The notes beneath the pieces were generated by a model, which worked only from the letters and a program-made list of their open reading frames with translations, was not told where the DNA came from and searched no databases. From NCBI GenBank assembly GCA_958417755.1, contig CATZDY010000151.1:1-5397 (forward strand): a stretch of DNA of 5,397 bases. Direction: 5' to 3'. The position numbers and the translations under genes were made by a program. Position 1 is the stretch's first letter. Every line of letters begins with the position of its first letter. Of this stretch, positions 4,451-5,397 are shown piece by piece. The stretch is from an uncultured Peptococcaceae bacterium (GTDB lineage: Bacteria; Bacillota; Desulfotomaculia; Desulfotomaculales; Desulfocucumaceae).

Positions 4451-5146
4451 GTGAAGCTAATCTATGCAGCAGATGACGAAAAAAACATCCGCACCTTGAT
4501 TCAATCCTTTTTAGAAAAAGAAGGCTATCTGGTGGAAGTCTTTGAAAATGGCGACCAATTATATGAAGCATTTACCCAAAAACAAGCAGATCTGGTCATC
4601 CTGGATATTATGATGCCTGGCAGTGACGGCTTTGCCATTTGTAGCAAACTGCGGCAAATCTCCCATGTGCCCATTATCATGCTCACAGCCAGAGACGGGG
4701 AAGGCGATTATATTACAGGCATTACCCTAGGCAGTGACGACTATTTTACCAAACCTTTTCGACCATTAAAGCTGGTCATGCGGGTGAAAGCCATTTTTCG
4801 CCGGATTGATATGGAAAAAGATAACCCGCAGGCCGAACAACTGGGCTTTGGGGATATCCAATTATCTCCCAAACAGCGGACTGTACAAATCCAAGGACAG
4901 GAAGTCCCCTTAACCCTAACGGAATTTAATCTCCTGACATTTTTATTGGAAAATAAACATCGGGCTGTTTCCCGGGGGGAATTGCTTAATAAAATATGGG
5001 GCTTTGATCATACTGTGGAAAGCAGGGTCACGGATGATACAGTAAAACGTTTGCGTAAAAAACTGGCAGAGGCCTATAGTAGTGTGCAAATCAAAACCGT
5101 ATGGGGCTTTGGTTTTAAACTAAAAACTGAGGAGGAGGCACCATGA
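4451..5146 (+). CDS. OmpR/PhoB-family DNA-binding response regulator
   Basis: The 231-residue protein has the usual two-domain length. The receiver domain (about 1-120) has acidic Asp8-Asp9, phospho-acceptor Asp52 in LDIMMP, switch Thr79 in MLTA, and Lys101-Pro102 in YFTKPF. The C-terminal winged-helix domain (about 130-226) has LTLTEFNLLTFLL, the recognition-helix region with SRVTDDTVKRLRKKL, and the wing sequence TVWGFGFKL, where most relatives have TVRG(V/I)GY. Such proteins bind tandem direct repeats of about 10-11 bp. I chose the GTG at 4451 because GAGGTG ends 7 nt upstream; the TTG at 4448 is one codon earlier in frame and cannot be ruled out. Its stop overlaps the downstream kinase start as ATGA, indicating translational coupling. 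Probable targets are the three repeated operators before the divergent secreted-protein genes, and possibly its own promoter. The family assignment is secure; target assignment is inference from adjacency and site geometry. Confidence 0.95.
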   Translation: MKLIYAADDEKNIRTLIQSFLEKEGYLVEVFENGDQLYEAFTQKQADLVILDIMMPGSDGFAICSKLRQISHVPIIMLTARDGEGDYITGITLGSDDYFTKPFRPLKLVMRVKAIFRRIDMEKDNPQAEQLGFGDIQLSPKQRTVQIQGQEVPLTLTEFNLLTFLLENKHRAVSRGELLNKIWGFDHTVESRVTDDTVKRLRKKLAEAYSSVQIKTVWGFGFKLKTEEEAP

Positions 5147-5397
5147 AATACAGCATCAAAACCAAGATGTTTCTCATTTTAATGGTTACCACATTATGCA
5201 GCTTTTTGCTCCTCCTCCTTGGCTTTAACTTTCTCATCAACTCTCATATTCAAAAGGAATCCTCCTCTGACTTAAATAAGGCAGCTTCTGTGGCCACTGC
5301 TTTTGGCAAAACACCCTCCTGGCGCATTGACCTTGGCCTATCAAACCTCCCGTCTATTCTCCAAGAACCCTTGGCAAATCCCTTATATGATAGCAAC
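5143..5397 (+). CDS. Sensor histidine kinase, N-terminal fragment (partial)
   Basis: An ATG at 5143 overlaps the response regulator stop codon by 4 nt (ATGA) and is preceded by GGAGGAGG (5131-5138). The frame stays open for 85 residues to the right edge. It starts with a short basic segment (MKYSIKTK), then a strong membrane helix at about 9-32 rich in Leu/Phe, then a polar stretch from residue 33 (SHIQKESSSDLNKAASVATAFGK) that should lie outside the membrane. This is the usual beginning of a membrane sensor kinase with an extracytoplasmic sensing domain. No HAMP, HisKA or ATPase domain is visible because the window ends, so the kinase identity rests on the operon position directly after an OmpR-family regulator and on the topology. 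It is the natural partner of that regulator. Confidence 0.85.
   Translation, partial: MKYSIKTKMFLILMVTTLCSFLLLLLGFNFLINSHIQKESSSDLNKAASVATAFGKTPSWRIDLGLSNLPSILQEPLANPLYDSN

Noticed and set aside
1..5397. CRISPR array, tRNA/rRNA genes, insertion sequences
   Set aside because: No regularly spaced identical repeats, no cloverleaf or rRNA-like sequence, and no transposase-like reading frame or terminal inverted repeats were seen. The three repeated operators are separate promoters, not an array.

Overview
The window looks like chromosomal DNA from a Bacillota bacterium, probably clostridial. It is moderately AT-rich, has strong purine-rich ribosome binding sites, uses TTG/GTG as well as ATG starts, and carries several two-component signalling genes. 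The genus cannot be read from the sequence.

Left part (1-1768): the 3' end of a hybrid sensor kinase, with the tail of one receiver domain followed by a complete one, runs on the + strand. It converges on a DUF554-family membrane protein gene on the - strand, which has its own probable promoter. A strong - strand terminator hairpin (1703-1740) separates that gene from the next one.

Centre (1769-4275): three - strand genes encode small secreted proteins with nearly interchangeable 24-residue signal peptides. Two of them (3877-4275 and 2577-3515) share an unrecognised charged helical domain of about 60 residues, present once in the first and as part of a tandem 131-residue duplication in the second. 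The third (1769-2173) has an unrelated cysteine-rich mature region. Each gene has its own promoter. The three promoters align without a gap: a TATACT -10 box, then three 11-bp-spaced direct half-sites of the type expected for an OmpR/PhoB-family response regulator, at identical distances.

Right part (4451-5397): a divergent + strand operon encodes an OmpR/PhoB-family response regulator and, overlapping it by 4 nt, the start of a membrane histidine kinase cut by the window edge.

My reading is that this is a compact signalling module. A sensor kinase and its regulator probably control three adjacent paralogous secreted proteins through a repeated operator, and possibly control themselves through the shared divergent intergenic region. 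The layout is analogous to cpxP lying divergent from cpxRA, but no homology to CpxP is claimed. The signal, and the function of the secreted proteins, cannot be deduced from the sequence.
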